The notes beneath the pieces were generated by a model. It made no database searches. It worked only from the letters and a program-made list of their open reading frames with translations, and was not told the origin of the DNA. A stretch of DNA of 64,000 bases, from NCBI RefSeq assembly GCF_028769735.1, contig NC_088169.1:40524729-40588728 (forward strand), in the 5' to 3' direction. Origin of the DNA: Zonotrichia leucophrys gambelii. Its lineage: Eukaryota > Chordata > Aves > Passeriformes > Passerellidae. Positions within the stretch are counted from its first letter, which is position 1; every line of letters starts with the position of its first letter. Positions 1-13,500 of the stretch are shown here, one piece after another. The translations under genes and the position numbers were made by a program.

Positions 1-2470
1 CCTCAATCATGTAACATGTTTTATTCTCCTTCCCATTGCAACCTTCCCTCAGCAAAGAGGTTTTAGGCAGAAAGTGAGATGGCAATTTGGTTTCCAGTCT
101 TATGAGAGGAGGAGGGAGAAACAAAGATAAAAAGACACACTGATGGAAAGGAACCCATCTGCCAGGATTAGGGTTCTTTAAAACATCTGAAAATAGATGT
201 TTCCAGCCTCAGCTGCCAGAAAGGGAGTCTCTGTTCACTCTTTTCAGGATAGCTTTCAGCACCAGAACTGCAGTAATTTTCATTACAGAACTAAAATTTC
301 TGTGTTGCTGATGCTACTTTTTTGATGAGGAATGTGCTACAAGGCCACAGACAAACATTTGTTTGTTGGTATCTCCAGGAGACGTTTCTGACAAAGGGAA
401 TATGTTTCAACACATATGAATAAACATGTGCTTAGAGAAAGAAATGGCTGGGTGTATTCCAACAACGAGTCTAGCCTGAGCAGGAACATGGCCAGCCACT
501 CTGAGGAGCAGTCAATACGCTCTCAAGCTTTGCTTTTGTCCTGATGTGAAAATATTCTTGTGGGATATGTTCAAGTATCTGTGGGATTTCCTCTGAAATT
601 CACACTCCAAAGTTTTCAGCCTAAGAAGTGGATTTATCTGACTGTATTTACAAAGTTATTTGTAGGTAGAGGCTGAAAAACCTGTTGGTACTCTTTGCCC
701 CTTACAATTGGGTTCCCAAAAAAAAATGCAATTGCTGAAATACCTAAAATGAACACAATTCACTTCATCTTTAGAAAAGTATTAACCTTCATGGTAAAAT
801 TCTTAATGATTTCCTAAAAAACTATTTCTCTGTCATTAGGTATGCTCCCTGTAATTCTGCGTAACAGCATTACTCAATGTGAACATGCTGCTTCTCTTCT
901 CTCTCTGGCTCCTCTTGGAAGACAGTTTCCTGTTCCTTGGAAAAGTTTTTTATAGTGAGGGAAGCAGCAAGTGACCCAGCAACATGTTATGCTGACAAGT
1001 AGATTATTTATGTGCTGCAGTTTCAGTTTATGAAATATATTATGTAATTTCGGGTGGTTTATGTGCTGCCATATTGTAACCTTTGTATTGAATGCATTTT
1101 ACCCAGCTGCCTTTGCAAGAAGGAAAAAGCTGTCATTGGTTGGATTTCTGTTGTTGTGGTTTGGGGTTCCTTTTTTCTCCTTTCTTTCTTTTCAAAATCT
1201 CCCACTCTCGGAAGAGGAAAATGGGTTGACCTATTGGATTTGTTTACACTTCCTGCAAAGTAACAGCAGATCCTGGGCTTTTTAAGCATGAAAGTAAGAG
1301 GACCTCCCTTTTCTAGAAGCTGACAGAACAAAATAATTGGATTGTGTCGTGGTGCTTATTGGGAATCAGTTGCTCCGGAATGTCAAGAACAAAGAAAGTA
1401 AGAATACAGCCACGTAGATCAATAACATCCTAACAGATCTTTTTGCTAATTTGGACAAATATCACAACAGTAATAAGGAGACTACTTAGAGAAGGTTAGA
1501 GGTGCTACTGGAAAAGGCCAAAGAGAAAAGTGCCAAAGGGCACTGCAGTGCACAGGTGAATGATTCCATTTGAGCCCTGGATGCTGTGATCTTTCAATAG
1601 CAACAGAACTGACCAAGACTTCTAGGATGAAATACAAAAATTGGCTTTATAGAGAATTCATGAGAGAGCAGTGAGATAAGTGAATCTATTAAAATCCTAT
1701 TGCACATTAAATTCTGTCAGGTACTGCTGTGGAAGTTTTCATTTAAATCTGAACAATACACAGGACAGCTCTGGGTAGTGAAAAAAAGGAAGCTTTGTAA
1801 CCTGTGGTGAAATATGAATGTGGAAATAACATGAAAATCCACTTCAGGAGAAATTAATCCATCTGCAAACTTCTAACAGGGCTTTAATAGGTAGACAGTG
1901 TCAACTCTTGGTCTCCAGCTGCAGAATTTCCACACTGGAAAATTTGTCTTTAGAAAATTAAATTATGTTGTCTTGTTATCTGAACTCAGATAAAAAGGTG
2001 TTATTTCCACTGTGGACATTGATGTCATCTGTAGTCAGGTATGCTTTGTGCATCACTGCTGCCTCACCCACCCCAAAAATTATGTATAAAGTCAAAGGAT
2101 GTTAAGATGCTTTCCCTTGAAAATGTGAGTATCCAATCTTGTACGATAATTTATTTGAGGGTGGTGTGTGGATGGGGAGGGGTGGTGTGTATTGGGTGCA
2201 TCCCTTAAAAATAATCCCTTAAGTATCTTCACAAGTTTAAAATCTCACATCAGTTCCTAAATATTGTGTCAGTTTAACTCCAGTCTTTTAACATCTGCTT
2301 GAGTCAAAACACAGATTGGTCAACAGATGACACTTGTACTTGCATGGTCCAGTCAACAACATGATTCATGTTGTAGGGCTGGTTGCATAAATTGACAGTA
2401 TAATCCAGCCAGCTCTACCTAGCAGCTGCTGTGTTGCTGACACTCTCATGTGCTTTCCGTATTAAAAAAA
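1..2470. other. Intergenic, no gene recognised
   Basis: AT-rich non-coding sequence. The open frames near 1054-1331 overlap on both strands, have no splice context and have low-complexity composition, so I treat them as chance frames. From conserved synteny the nearest gene to the left should be the 3' end of DOCK9, but I recognise none of its exons or its 3' UTR here. Confidence 0.5.
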
Positions 2471-2483
2471 AGCTGAACACAAC

Positions 2484-2708
2484 TTGGCTAAAAACATGCT
2501 AGAACTGAAACTTCAGCAGACACAATGCAATGAGAAGATAAAAAGTTTACTCGAAAATGTCAGGTCTCATACCACAGATCTGAAGTTTCAGAAGAATAGC
2601 AATGCAGCAGTACAAAGAAAAAAGACTATTGAAGAGATGTTTGGATGGTTTCAAGGTGCTTTGAACAACATTCAGCATCCTTGCGCTGCCTTAGGTGGGA
2701 GAGGGTGA
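2484..2708 (+). pseudogene. Isolated coding-like fragment, possible coiled-coil relic
   Basis: This 74-codon frame, open back to about 2465, encodes a highly charged amphipathic peptide rich in Lys, Gln, Glu and Leu, with alternating hydrophobic and polar residues typical of a coiled coil (ELKLQQTQ near the start, IKSLLENV in the middle, KKTIEEMFGWF near the end). It ends in a short low-complexity stretch and TGA. I see no convincing splice sites or partner exons. The spacing of Lys, Ala-Ala-Val and Phe residues loosely recalls the coiled-coil segment of TRIM25/TRIM16-like proteins, but that is only an impression. It could equally be a chance frame in A-rich DNA. If real, it is a fragment with no complete gene around it. 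Confidence 0.25.
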
Positions 2709-4880
2709 TGCTGTGTGTTAGGAAATTGAAATTTAATATGAAGAAAAGCAGAGGTACATAATTCAAAATAAAAAAAAAATTCAGCACCCATTGAAAGGCT
2801 TGAATCCTAGCTTGGGTGAAGGATACTCATACACTTGTTTTGTTTGTTTTTTTCTTGAATACAGTCACATACTTCAAGGGTAGAAATAGGTGTTTATCTG
2901 CAGTAGAAAGGAGTATGTAAATCAGGAGCTCTTTTGTTCTGCCCTAATTCCCTTGCCAGCTACCCTTAATACTTATGCTAACACTCCTATTTGTCTACCC
3001 CACATACCTGCTGGGAGTGCCCTCCCTTGGCAGGGAGACTCTCCTGGCCTCAGAGATGGGTTACACAACACCTGACCATAAATCAGCATCAATGTGGGAT
3101 TACTGTGTGTGTTTCTGTTCTCCTAGTCTCATGCCTCATGCATTGCGAAGGCACAAGACAATGTCTGCTCACATTTGGCTGTGGCTGTGTGCAAAGACCC
3201 AGGCTGAAGGCTGGATCCACAAAGGCCTTTCAGGGCTGGAAGGAATGGTCACATCTCTAAGTCCAAAGTGAAGATTTTAAAATCCTCCTTGCAACTGTCA
3301 CCTAAGGCTGGTTTCCATGCAGACCTACATTTCCAGAACTAAGGTTCCCTATTAAATCCAGGCTTTGCACAAAAGATCCCCTTCCATGGGAAAACCCATG
3401 GAAGGAAACAGCAGCAAAGGTGTTGTCAGGATGCAGATAGATATAAAAAGAACTGGACACGGGGTAAATCTGGCACTACCAAGGAAACAATGTTATCAGT
3501 GTAAATGAAAGGGAAACAATCAGAGTTATCAACCTCAAGTTATGTTTCGGCAAAAACAAAAGGAACAAACTCACATCTTGGCAGGAGTGACTTCACAATG
3601 TATTGTTTACCATGAACTCATTAGGTTTACATCTGCCATATTAGTTAACTCTGCATGTTGTCACAGGCACTGGTAATGAGCCAAGGACTATTGCCATTGC
3701 TTTTGCCTGGCAGCTCCAGATAAATAGAATTCACTCATTTACTTTATTTAGATACAAGTCTGGGCTCTAGTTCCTGCTCCCCTGCTTTAATCTCCACCCA
3801 CATCCAGCGTGTGTACATAAAGATGTGCCAGAAAAGCCAAGTTCCTTGTGGGCCACAGCACATAAACTCTTTTCCTTTTTGTGCAGACGATTACTTAGAA
3901 TGCTGCTGAGCTGGGCTGGCAGGCTGGGCTGATAGAAACCTCTTTCTCTGCATGTCCCTGCTCTGGTTTAGAAAACTCCTGAAGAAGCAAGGGCATGTAT
4001 TTTAGGGCCAGAGTTGCTCCTTGAACAAATGTTGAGTGAGCATCTCAAATCCCATGTCACTATGCATGCACGGTGCCCAGTAGCTGGACTGCTGCTGCCT
4101 GAAAACACCTGAACTGCTGCAGAGACCCCTGGTGCTCTCCTTCCCAGCAGTCCCCTTTTCCTCCAGACTGTCCCACCTATTATTTGCTCTGCTTGCAAAA
4201 CAGGACACAGTGCATGAGAAAAGTCAGAGCAAAAAAATCACTTTTCCCCCTGACATTCCCTATCTGGAAAGCTTGAATAAACTTTTCTTGGAAGGATGTA
4301 TTATCTTGGGAGGAGTAGTTACTGGGAAGTGACAAGTGCTAGTGTTTGCATACTACCATCATGAAAGCCCAGTGGATTGTGGCTGTAGAACAAGATCCAC
4401 TAGCCTTTGTTTAGAATGAATGAATGTACAACCTCACTCGGTTTGCAGCATCGCATGCAATATTGACCATCCCATGATGAGCTGCACACCCCTGCAAATT
4501 CTTTATTACAATTCTTCCAATCTAAAAAAATGAATCAAAAACATCTATTAATATTTATAAATAACATGTAATCTGAACAGATAGTAATTTGCCCTAATTT
4601 TCTTTAAAATACTTCAATCTCAATTCAGGTTGTTCATCTTTAAATAATGAATAGTTATTATCAATTATTCCATGTTATGGACTCACCTCACTAGCCCCTC
4701 TGAAATTATTGTATTCTTCCTTCCTAGGAGATGCAAGGAAACAATCTTACAGACCAAGGTACAACCTTTGACTGAGCAATATGTGGAACCATCCCTCCAG
4801 TGGAAGAATCATTACAGCAGGAACACACATAGCCTGGGAGGTTCCTGCAGAGCACTGATGGTAACTTTTGGACATGAGTG
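2709..4880. other. Intergenic, nothing recognised
   Basis: Mixed-composition non-coding DNA. Overlapping frames at 2890-3271 and 3968-4332 lack splice sites and any family resemblance. No repeat family was identified. Confidence 0.5.
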
Positions 4881-4899
4881 ATGGAAGAGTCATTAAGCA

Positions 4900-5062
4900 C
4901 CTGTGCTGCTGGACCTTGAACTAAGAAAGTAGGACAGGTTTGAGATATGAGAGCTGGGAGTAGTCTTGGTTGGGGTGACCATGAGATGGTGGAGTGTAGG
5001 ATCTTGTGTGGAAGAAGCAGGACAGTATTCTATTACACCTTGAAAATATGATTCTATGACTT
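4900..5062 (+). mobile_element. Degraded CR1-like LINE fragment
   Basis: A short stretch at about 4970-5010 (a run reading TGACCATGAGATGGTGGAG) resembles the internal region of avian CR1 LINEs. It is followed at about 5045-5058 by a copy of the ATTCTATGA-type 3' terminal repeat typical of CR1. The two parts suggest a deleted, very old element in + orientation. Identity is by eye only. Confidence 0.35.
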
Positions 5063-6595
5063 CAGATTTTTGCAGAAAAAAAGCAGAAATGCATTTCTGC
5101 ATTTTTGTTTGCTGAGTATTTAACAGCCCTGCTGTGCACTGAGTACTCCTTAAAAGAGAGCCTGAGGGGGAAACTTTAATCCTCTGATAATAAATTCTGT
5201 CCCTACAACAAGTACAACCGTAAAACAGCTCCACAGTGATCAACCCTGTGGCATCTATTTACTAAAGGACAGCAGAAGCCAATCCACCTCAGAAACAGCT
5301 GTGAAACCATTGTGTGTCCTTTTATCTCTCTGTGGGACAAATGAAAGTGTGTACTCAGCAGGGTGAATACTTTAACAGAGACCTTAAACATTGAAAGATC
5401 AGCTGAGTGAAAGCCAGGGTGATCAAACTAACTAATTTATCCCAAATTTTTGAGAAAACTGATGTTTTTCCTTAACATCAGAATTCCAGTTTGTATGTTG
5501 ATTTCTAAGAAGAAACATCAAAGGCCTACTCTTCGTTTTCACTATATGCATAGGTCTATATAAGATGTGCCTGGGAACGAACCTTTTACCAACACTGGTC
5601 ATGCAATGAGAAGTTTCCCATTGTTCAGGAAAGAAATGGCATCTGTAATTCCATACTTTAACAGAAAATGATGGTCATATCTCAATTATTTCTGTAGATG
5701 AATGAGCCATTGGAGGTTTCAGCATTCTTTGCTGCATTACAGATTGCTTGTTTTGCTGGAGTAACCATAATAGAGAAACACAACACTGCCTGTGCTGTGT
5801 GGCCATATATGTATATCCCAGTGAGAAGTGATACATGACTAGCATCAGCTGTGTCAGTGGAGCTTATACAGCAAGATTTATGTTTCTTACTGGAGAACTT
5901 GCTATAAATATAGCTATAACCACCTACTCATTTTTAACTTAAGAATTTATTCACTAATTTCTACAGTCAAGGGTACAGGTAACTGCTAAGGGGTTAGAGC
6001 TCCTTTGAGTAGATTACCCCCATACAGATACAATTGAAGAAACCCAGGATCAGCTGTAGCTCTGGACCACAAATCAGAGCAGCCTTTAGCAGCTGAAGTG
6101 CTGACTGTAGATATTCCAAATTGCAATGCATTGCAATGCTTGTTTGATTTGTACCCAAGACAAAATGAACCTGTTCGGCAGCCAGGTAATTATTAAGTGC
6201 ATGCCATAGAGAATGCTATTGGATTGGTTGCATAAACTAGAGTGTACCACTGTATCTTCAAGCCTCAAAGAAGGAGCTCATTCTTCTTTCAGAAAATTCT
6301 GTTTTGAAAATGTCAGTTAATGTTTAACTGTTTCTGCATGCTGAGTTCATTCAAGCCTTGGTAACATGTAGCTTCCCCTAGCTGCTCTTCTGGTCAGCCT
6401 TGCACTCTGGCTCTCCTGCTCCTGCTAAACTTCTCATCCATCTATTCCAAGTCCATGGCTCAGTAAGGTGTGTGCATGAAACGTACATCATGCTGTACTG
6501 ATGTGCATTCTCCCAGCTTTCCCTATGGCTTGTGGCACAAATGGCACATGGGACAGATGTCTGCTGTGGACTGACCAAGGGATGAGCAAAGTGGT
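5063..6595. other. Intergenic, nothing recognised
   Basis: Non-coding sequence between the CR1 remnants. The open frames at 5203-5391 and 6086-6268 are short, have no splice context and resemble no family. Confidence 0.5.
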
Positions 6596-6790
6596 CATAG
6601 AAACACAGACTCACAGGATGGTTTGGATTAGAAGAATTTAAAGTTCTTCTAGTTCCCATGCCATGCTTTGGGCTGGGACACTTTCCACTAGACCAGGTTG
6701 CTCAAAGCCCCATTGAGCCTGGCCTTGAACACTTCCAGGGACGCATGCACATCTTCTCCAGGCAGCTTCTCAGAAGCATCTGTCCACTGG
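6596..6790 (-). mobile_element. CR1 LINE 3' fragment, inverted
   Basis: The + strand shows a diverged form of the complement of the CR1 3' end: a CATAGAA-like start, then GGTTTGGATTAGAAGAA, then ACTAGACCAGGTTGCTCAA and CTTGAACACTTCCAGGGA, which are standard landmarks of avian CR1 3' ends. The element is 5'-truncated, as is usual for CR1. It stops about 200 bases before the SLC15A1 CpG island. Confidence 0.85.
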
Positions 6791-6954
6791 AGCCACAGGT
6801 CAGAGAACATTAGAAACGTGTGGCAGCTGCAGCAGTCTAGGAGATCTGTTTCCTTGGCTCGAGAGGAGGGAACGAGGCAGAAAGCTGCTCTCCACACAGC
6901 TGATAATTTCCCTTACTTGCTTGCTAAGTTTTCCGTCACGCCGTTGACAGCAGA

Positions 6955-7500
6955 GAGACAAGGTGGAGCTGGCAGCAGTGCAGGGCGCTCGGTTCAGCTG
7001 TGGCCCTGTCTCGGTGCTTGCTGGCGGCCGGAGGGCGAAGCGAGCCCCGGGCACAGGTGAGAGCCCTGGTTTGGCAGCCGTGAGGGGAGCGGCGGCGGCG
7101 GGAGGAGCGCCGGGGCTCCCGGAGCGCTCCTGGGGCAGCCGGGGCCGCTGGCGGCGGCTCGAGGGCCAGGTGAGCCCCGGGATGGCTCCCGGCCAGCGCG
7201 ACCCGCTCCGCTCCCGCCCCGACACCTGCGCGGCGCCGCCCCGCAGCACCCGGGGCCAGGCGGGGCCCCGCCGCCGCCCTTAAAGCCCGGCCGCCCCCAG
7301 CAGCCTCCTTCCCTCTTTCCCTGCCTTCCTGCCGGCGTTCAGCCCCGAGCGCTGCGGCGGGACCGCGCCGGCGACATGGGTAGGTGTGGCGGGGCGGGAC
7401 GGGGCAGCCCGGAGCGGGTGGCGGTGCCCGGCCCGCGGGAGGGATGCCGGCCCGGGATGAGCATCCCTCCCGCCGCTTCCCTCCGAGCCGGCTCTTCGTG
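6955..7500 (+). promoter_or_regulatory. SLC15A1: CpG-island promoter of SLC15A1
   Basis: GC content and CpG density rise sharply from about 6960 to 7500 in otherwise AT-rich DNA, with GC-box-like CCGCCC/GGGGCGG motifs. A TTAAAG element at about 7280 lies roughly 95 bases before the ATG and is the only TATA-like candidate. The 5' UTR must begin between it and 7376, but the transcription start cannot be fixed from sequence. PEPT1 promoters of mammals are known to use Sp1 and CDX2; only the Sp1-like boxes are evident here. Confidence 0.6.
7376..7379 (+). CDS. SLC15A1: SLC15A1 exon 1, coding part
   Basis: Only the ATG and one G are coding, followed by donor GTAGGT at 7380. The start sits in a GCGACATGG context with purine at -3 and G at +4. 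It was chosen because joining to exon 2 gives an MGG N terminus, like the MG start of known PEPT1 proteins. Confidence 0.82.
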
Positions 7501-10500
7501 CCGTGACCGAGCTGACAGCGTGGCCAAGGGTCTCGCCCGCCCAGGGCTGCCTCTGCTGCTCGGTGTCGGTCTGAGGAAGTCCCCGGCTCTCCTGGGTCTC
7601 TACTCTCCCTCTGCAAACGCTGTATCCTCGTGTTTATACGAGCCTGCCTTGAAACCCGAGTGAGAGCCGAGAGCTGGTGCCTCGGTCTCTGTAAGCTCCG
7701 AGAGCTGAGCCGGTAAGGTTTATCCTACACTACACTTGTCAGGCATGTGGGGCTTGAGATCTGAGCACAAGTTAAAGGTGGTGTTCCTTGCAGATGTTAT
7801 AGAATGCTTTTTCATTGAGAGTGTTTACCTAGGATTGACTTAGTGGTTTTTAAATACATAGATAAATAGCGGGGAGATTCAGATAAGGGCAGAACCCACC
7901 TATCTAATTAATCCTGAAGGTTTTTTCCTGTCTAAACTGGAACACTGAGTAATAGAGGTGCAAACCCAACTTTTTTGTGATGTACGCCTCCATTGCCTTT
8001 TGTTGGTCTTTTGGTCCTGCAGTGTCTGAGTCCATGGGTGTCTCTCACAGCAAGCAGCTCCTGGGCTGGAGAAACCTTGTCTCACACAGGGAAGGAACCT
8101 GAAATGCCCACTCTCCACCCCACAAGTAAATGAACCCAAGAAAATGCCATTGCATCTTCAGCAAGCAAATCTTGGGGGACAAGCAGCCGTAGTAGTGAGC
8201 AGGCAGGACATGTCACTGGTGCTGCCAGGGGTCTTGCTGGCTTGGGCAGACAACCAGAAAAATGGAAAGAGTTCTCTGAAGAGAAAGAAATGGGATGCAG
8301 CTGTGTCTGCCCATTTAATATCAGGCTTGTTGCTTTATAGATTTGCTTGGATAGTTTCTGTGTAGGTGTTTTTCTGGAGTAGCAAGGTGTGAAGCAGGGA
8401 CTCCTGAAGGGGGAAGTCCTGTTGGTAGCAGCATCCTTGTGCAGGTGCTGTAGGGCTGCTCCAGGGAGCAGAGGCACTAGGCTTGTCTGTGCCCCAGATC
8501 AGGTGTAGGACTGCGGGCTTGCTCTGGAGGCAGGAACATCCTAGGTGACAGTGTGGGTGTGTACAGATTTATTGTGGCCATGGACAGGAAGCATTTCATC
8601 CGGGCAGAGTTGCTGTGATGGCTGCATGGAGCAAGGCAGTGTGCTCCCATCTCGTGCCACAGACTGTGAGCTGCAAGGGCTGCAGCATCCACTGCATCTC
8701 TGTGACTGCAGGGAAGGAACCACCCTGGTGGGAGGGGGCTGGAGCTGTAAGGCTGCCCCACCTGACCTGCAAGGTTGGGATGCAGAGAATGGCACACTGA
8801 TAATCATTTAGATGTTGTGCTGAAGCCAAGAACTGAGTGGTTGTTGACTTTACATGTCTTAAAAAATGTTAAATGTCTTAAGGGAATACAAATTGAACAA
8901 CTGATTCGAGCTTTGCCATGAAAAATGTGGAGCTCTTTGGTATTTTGGTATCATGAAAATGAGCAGTTCTGTGGGTCATTCTTTGTGGGGAAAAAAGAAG
9001 AGGGGCTGAAGGTTGCCCCAAAGAGGGACTGCTCCAACCTGCCTTTAGCTAGCTTCAGATTTATCATGCAAGATGGTGGATGCTCTGTGCTTTGCAGGTC
9101 AGATCTTGAAGCTGCCTGACAGTGGAGTCCTCAGTTGAGGTGCCTGTGCTGAAAGGTTGGCTTTAATGCTGTCTGGAGTATCCCCAACCCTCTCTGCAAA
9201 ACAAGAATAGAGAATAGAGAGGTGAAGTCAAAATGTTTAGAAATAGTTGTGTCTCTTAAACATTGAAGTCAGACGATGATGTCTGAAAAAATTTGCCTCT
9301 TTGATTTCCTCTGGGTAAGGTTTCTTGCAGAGGTGATACTTTTGCTATTAGGAAAGCAGAAGAAACCCCAAACCAAAGCAACAACCAGATCCTAAATATT
9401 TTTTTCCAAGGCTTAGCTAAGCGACAGAAGTGAGCTGCCCAAACTGTTTTTCTCAGTGCATGTTATTAAAAACGGGCAGTGGGATGCACATTGTGCTGGA
9501 AAGGCCAACAAGTGGAAATAACCAAGGAGCTGCTATGAAGATGGGCTATTGCTGACACCTTGGTATCTTCAGTGTATCTTCTCTGGTGGGTTGTGGAAGG
9601 GACAAATGCCAATAACTTCAATAACTCGTGTAGCCACATGTGCTCTGAACTGGGTCTGTTAGCACTTTCAGAATGTTGCTTGCTCCCTAATAAAATACAT
9701 TCTTGAATCACCTGCATAGTACTACTGTCTCTGTTGTGAAGGTACTTGTCCACAGCAGTGAAGTAAAGAATTGGAATAATCTCTTTCAGTGATTCCTGAA
9801 GATTTACTTGATTTAATATTCTGTCAAAACCTACAGTGTTGCTGTCAGCTGTTTTCAAGTGTTGTGGACTATGGACTAAATAATGATTTTCACAGACATA
9901 CTTTTCATAGGCATTATAAGATGTATTATGGCCTTATAGATGTATTATGACCTGACTTGTTTAACAAGCAAGGATTTCAAAGTTCACATCTTGTACTTGG
10001 TCTTATCTTAATGATAATGAGCTTGCTCATGTGGTTTTATATAAAATGTTGGCATCCACTATGTGGGCATGGGGCCTTTATCTGACACAGTGAAAGCTCA
10101 GCCTTCAAGCCTGTCTCCTGAGCTGGGGAAGCCCTGCAGGGCTCTGCTTGGAGTGCTGCCAGGGGTAGGAGGCCTGCCAAGAGCAGCTGGAAGTGACTTC
10201 AGGGCTGCAAGCAGCTGTGTGCTCTTGCTGCCCTCAGTGGGACCCCTCTGCTCTTTCCGGTCTTCCCAGATTAAGGGTTCAGGTTATGGGAGTGCCTGCT
10301 AAAGTGGATCACTCACTTGGGGCTTTATATTCAGTCCTCTGTAAGTCCCTTTTCAGGACTTGACCTCCATCCCTGCAGGGCATCTTGAGCCTATTCTTTA
10401 ATCTTGACTTGCCTTGAAGGTAACATCCCCAAGAGTGAGTTGTTACAGGACTCATCATCTGTGGGTGGCTGGCTCACCACCCCCTTGAATGATGTGTGGT

Positions 10501-13500
10501 GAGCTGGCCATGGGATGCTTTGCCTCCTCAGTCCCTTTGAGGCTCTCCTGGCAGTGTAGGAGTTTCTGCTCACTCTGAAGAACCAAAGGCTGCCAAGTGA
10601 AGTTTTGCCTAAAAACTGAGAAAAGTCTCCCTTTAATAAACTGAAAATTTACTCACCCTGACCAGTACTGTGTTTACATTTCATTCTTTATTTAAGTTGA
10701 ACCTTTTTTGAATCTTCCATTGGTTTCAAGGCAGTATTAATTATTAGTTGCAATTGACTTGTATTTTGGTTTTTTCCTTCCACAGGTGGAAAAACTACCG
10801 GCAAGTCGGTAAGTATTATTTTCCCACATAAAATGTTGCTCTACTGATTCTCTTTAGGTTACATTGTTTTGGTAATGTTCACAGTGCCCAAAATAAAAAT
10901 AAGCCTATAAACATACACTAAATGTATGCAATAAAGACTTACTGGCAAATGTGCAAAAGCAGCCTAGTAACTTATTAAATTCTAGCTAAGCATTAATTTG
11001 CTCACCACCCTGATAAAATGTTTGTGGAGCCATTGCTGACTGAGCGGATGTTGGTAAGGTGGAGATCGGTCCCTGGAGCCCATCCTTCTTGCAGCTGAGT
11101 TGAATCTTTGAACTGCAGCTGCTCTTGAATCTTTGAACTGTTAAGCACATGTGTCTCAGGAACCCTGACTCTGCCTTTGTATTTATTATCTTGCAAGGTT
11201 TTACTCCACAGGCTTTCCCTCAGCAGACAAAGTCAGAGCTCTGCAGCAGGGTGCTGGCATCCCCAGGGCTGGGTGAGGTTACAGAGGGGATTATAAAACA
11301 TATAAAACCTTCAGGTTACCTTTTGGTGGTGGATCTGGTGCTTCCTGACCAATGAGGGTAACAACAGAAAAGGTTTTGGTAGATGTGTGTATGGGCACAT
11401 GAATACTGTAACAGAGGACAGTACGGTGCAAAACAAGGACATTATATATTAGGACAAGCAGGCATTATATATTAGCAAGGATTAATTGTATAGTCTCTTC
11501 TCTGTAGCAACTTGGAAAAACAGAAGGCCTGTCACCTGGGAATGACCCAGAAGCTGTCTCTTGCATGGCCCTGTCCGTGCTCAGCTCCAGCTGTTACATG
11601 CAGACCCTCTCCAGTTTGGGGGCAGTCACTAAAACCAACCAATGGCTGCTGTGCCAGCATGGGAGTGCAGGACAGCTCCACCAGGCACAGAAGCAGTGGT
11701 GGCTTGAAACAAAAACCTAGCCTTGCTGCGCTGTGACCTCCCCAGACCAGCATGTAACACCGTCCTAAAGAATAAGGTCTTGTGTAGGGTGGTGGCAAAA
11801 CACTGGAGAGGTTTGTGAGAACCCCAAGTGGTCAAAGATTTTAGTGAGGTTTTGTGAAATTCAGGTGGAGATGGGTCCCACCAGTCCTGGGCCAGGACTG
11901 CTTTGTCTTTCCCTCTGTAGGCAAGAAAAGACATGGGGAGGTCTTTGTTCTGCTTCAGGAACAGACATTGCCTCCTCTCCACCTGGGCTATTCCCAGTTA
12001 CAAGTCACACAGCCTGGGTTTCAGTAACCAACTTAACCTGTGCTGAATCAAAACTTCAGTGTGTGACTCTCCATCCTGTGACCATTTGCATGGCTTAGGG
12101 GAATGCTGTGTGGATGGGGCACAAGGCATTCTTCTGGGTGAGCTCCAGCCCTCCAGCACTTGTATCCAACTTGGGAGTAGTTGTCCAAACCTCCTGCTGC
12201 CTTCAGCTGAAGGAAATGTGCAAGCTCAAATGAATTTTACCTAATTTTGGGATACGTGTGAATACTCTTCCTTTGGAGACACCTCTTACAGCCCATGGAG
12301 GATGTGATAAATCAAGAGTCACAAGTTTATATTTAGGGCTCAAAATTTTTGTTCTCTGAAGCTAGAGGAGTCCCACCTGGCACTGGCTTCAGCTGAGAGA
12401 GATAGAGTTCTTGCTGTGAAGCCTGCTTATCAAACCATGGGTAGGATATGCAGTATGTACTTGGTTCTGCAAACAATGAAGGTCAGCGCTGCTCAGGCAT
12501 CCTCATGACTGAGTTTAGTCAATAATGCTCCTGCCACTCTCTTATTTTCATTTCTTTTGTAGGATTCCCAAAAAAAGCCTGTTGTAGCACCCAGGTCTCC
12601 AAATGTTGTGGTGTTTGTTGAGACTTTGCTGGAAACAGTGGCTTGCAATTTACTTGTGTCAGGCATGATTTCCGTGTATGTTTTTTCCTTTTGAACTGCA
12701 AAGTTAACTTCTTCCTGTTTCACACAAAATAAAGATTCATTGAATTCCTAAGCTTTTGCAATTCAAACAATGCCATTTTTAATTAAACTTGAGCACTGAG
12801 AACTCTTTTGCCTCTGGAAATGTCTTTAGAATTTGATTCTTTGCTACGGAGAAGGGTTAAACCCATAAAAAAGGTTAAAAGGTAGGATTATGTTTAAATT
12901 GCATCCCCAATAGTTTTTTTAGAAATTATATATTCATCCACTCCATGAAGCCAAGTAGGTGATCAGAAATGAAGCTACAGGTCTAGTGACCATGTCAGAT
13001 TTGTACCTGATGTATGCTCTTAAACCACTGTCTCGATGGCAAGAACTGCATGATGATGAACATGGTCATGCCTGTTGTAGCAGGTGAAGGCTCAGTGAAC
13101 CTGGCAGCCAAAGCCATGTCAATTCAGGTTAGGAATAAAGTCTGTTTTGTTATCAGGTCTGAAGAAATGAAGGATTCTTCATCAGGCAGAATATTTTTAA
13201 GTATAACTAGTTTTCCTCAGGGATTTGCTTGAATGAAAAGTTTAAATGTGTATTTGTTTTAATTACAGGTGCTTAAAAGTAGCCCTGAGCTTCTAACAGG
13301 TGTACTGCAGGGGTTTGGTGCATTTTTGTTTAGTCTTGGGTTTTAATTTTTTGTTTTTCCAGAAACATTTTGGCTTTTTGTATATTTTTTGATACCAGTC
13401 AAGATTGCTGTAAGGGTTAGGTGCTGGAGACCTCAAATGTGCATAGTACAACACTTATAGGTCATTTCTAGCATTGCTGAAGGTCTCTTGCAAAATGAGA

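Noticed and set aside
6800..7663. Overlapping GC-rich frames around the SLC15A1 start, up to 226 residues
   Set aside because: CpG-island composition lowers stop-codon frequency; the Ala/Arg/Pro-rich products lack any recognisable domain.
10786..10808. PEPT1 N terminus GGKTTGKS fits the Walker A pattern GxxxxGKS
   Set aside because: An eight-residue match in a cytosolic tail ahead of helix 1, with no NTPase fold, Walker B or other context. A chance match.
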